64,000 nt of DNA from Serripes groenlandicus (taxonomy: Eukaryota > Mollusca > Bivalvia > Cardiida > Cardiidae), in assembly GCA_031761405.1 (NCBI GenBank), contig JASEVX010000012.1, positions 27,389,217-27,453,216 on the forward strand, written 5' to 3'. Positions 63,926-64,000 of the stretch are shown here, one piece after another (within the stretch, counting starts at the first letter, position 1; every line of letters starts with the position of its first letter). A model generated the notes under the pieces. That model made no database searches. It saw only the letters and a list, made by a program, of their open reading frames with translations, and was not told the origin of the DNA. The translations under genes and the position numbers were made by a program.

Positions 63926-64000
63926 ACGGATTGAACCTGAACAGACGTTGTTAATTTACTATTCTAACACTATTGACAATTTCGCTTCTATACACAAAGA

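Overview
The window is AT-rich nuclear DNA of an animal, most probably a bivalve mollusc and perhaps a clam. That is inferred from three things: intron-containing genes with canonical splice sites, tandem TRIM-like B-box/coiled-coil/beta-propeller genes of the kind expanded in bivalves, and a dense load of tRNA-headed SINEs ending in the GCCGTTTT(C/A)AACA-type tail. No species can be named from sequence alone. There are no operons, rRNA genes, CRISPR arrays or credible free-standing tRNA genes. Most of the 64 kb is repeats.

Layout. 1-3.3 kb: the last two exons of a nucleoside-monophosphate kinase gene (UMP-CMP/adenylate kinase family, + strand). 4-6.6 kb: degenerate interspersed repeats, a GGCAG-type minisatellite and a 21-bp satellite. 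6.8-16.5 kb: copy A of a large direct duplication, carrying a TRIM-like gene (- strand) broken by one nonsense codon, and a 20-bp satellite with higher-order structure. 16.5-19.6 kb: spacer with SINEs. 19.6-38.6 kb: copy B of the duplication, carrying the intact TRIM-like gene. Copy B is interrupted at 20.78-29.72 kb by a terminal-inverted-repeat element that itself holds a LINE (endonuclease plus reverse transcriptase) duplicated head to tail. 39-40.5 kb: a third, decayed TRIM-like copy. 40.7-45.4 kb: two separate inverted duplications with decayed coding fragments. 46.4-49.5 kb: a 63-bp in-frame repeat, a long GAT microsatellite and an exon-like fragment resembling an arginine methyltransferase barrel. 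49.5-51.2 kb: a second TIR element with subterminal repeats and a small TATA-driven ORF. 52.2-54.2 kb: a foldback MITE and an 82-bp satellite with an A-box-like motif. 54.8-61.25 kb: a 95-bp satellite of about 66 monomers that appears to have grown from one end of a MITE family present throughout the window. 62.5-63.0 kb: a third subterminal-repeat element. 63.85-63.92 kb: a palindrome, CRE and TATA cluster at the right edge.

The two copies of the duplication serve as internal empty-site controls. They show which SINE, MITE, TIR/LINE and satellite events came after the duplication. The main story is evolutionary: transposon ends and SINE heads turned into satellites, and a bivalve TRIM-like family multiplying and decaying in place.
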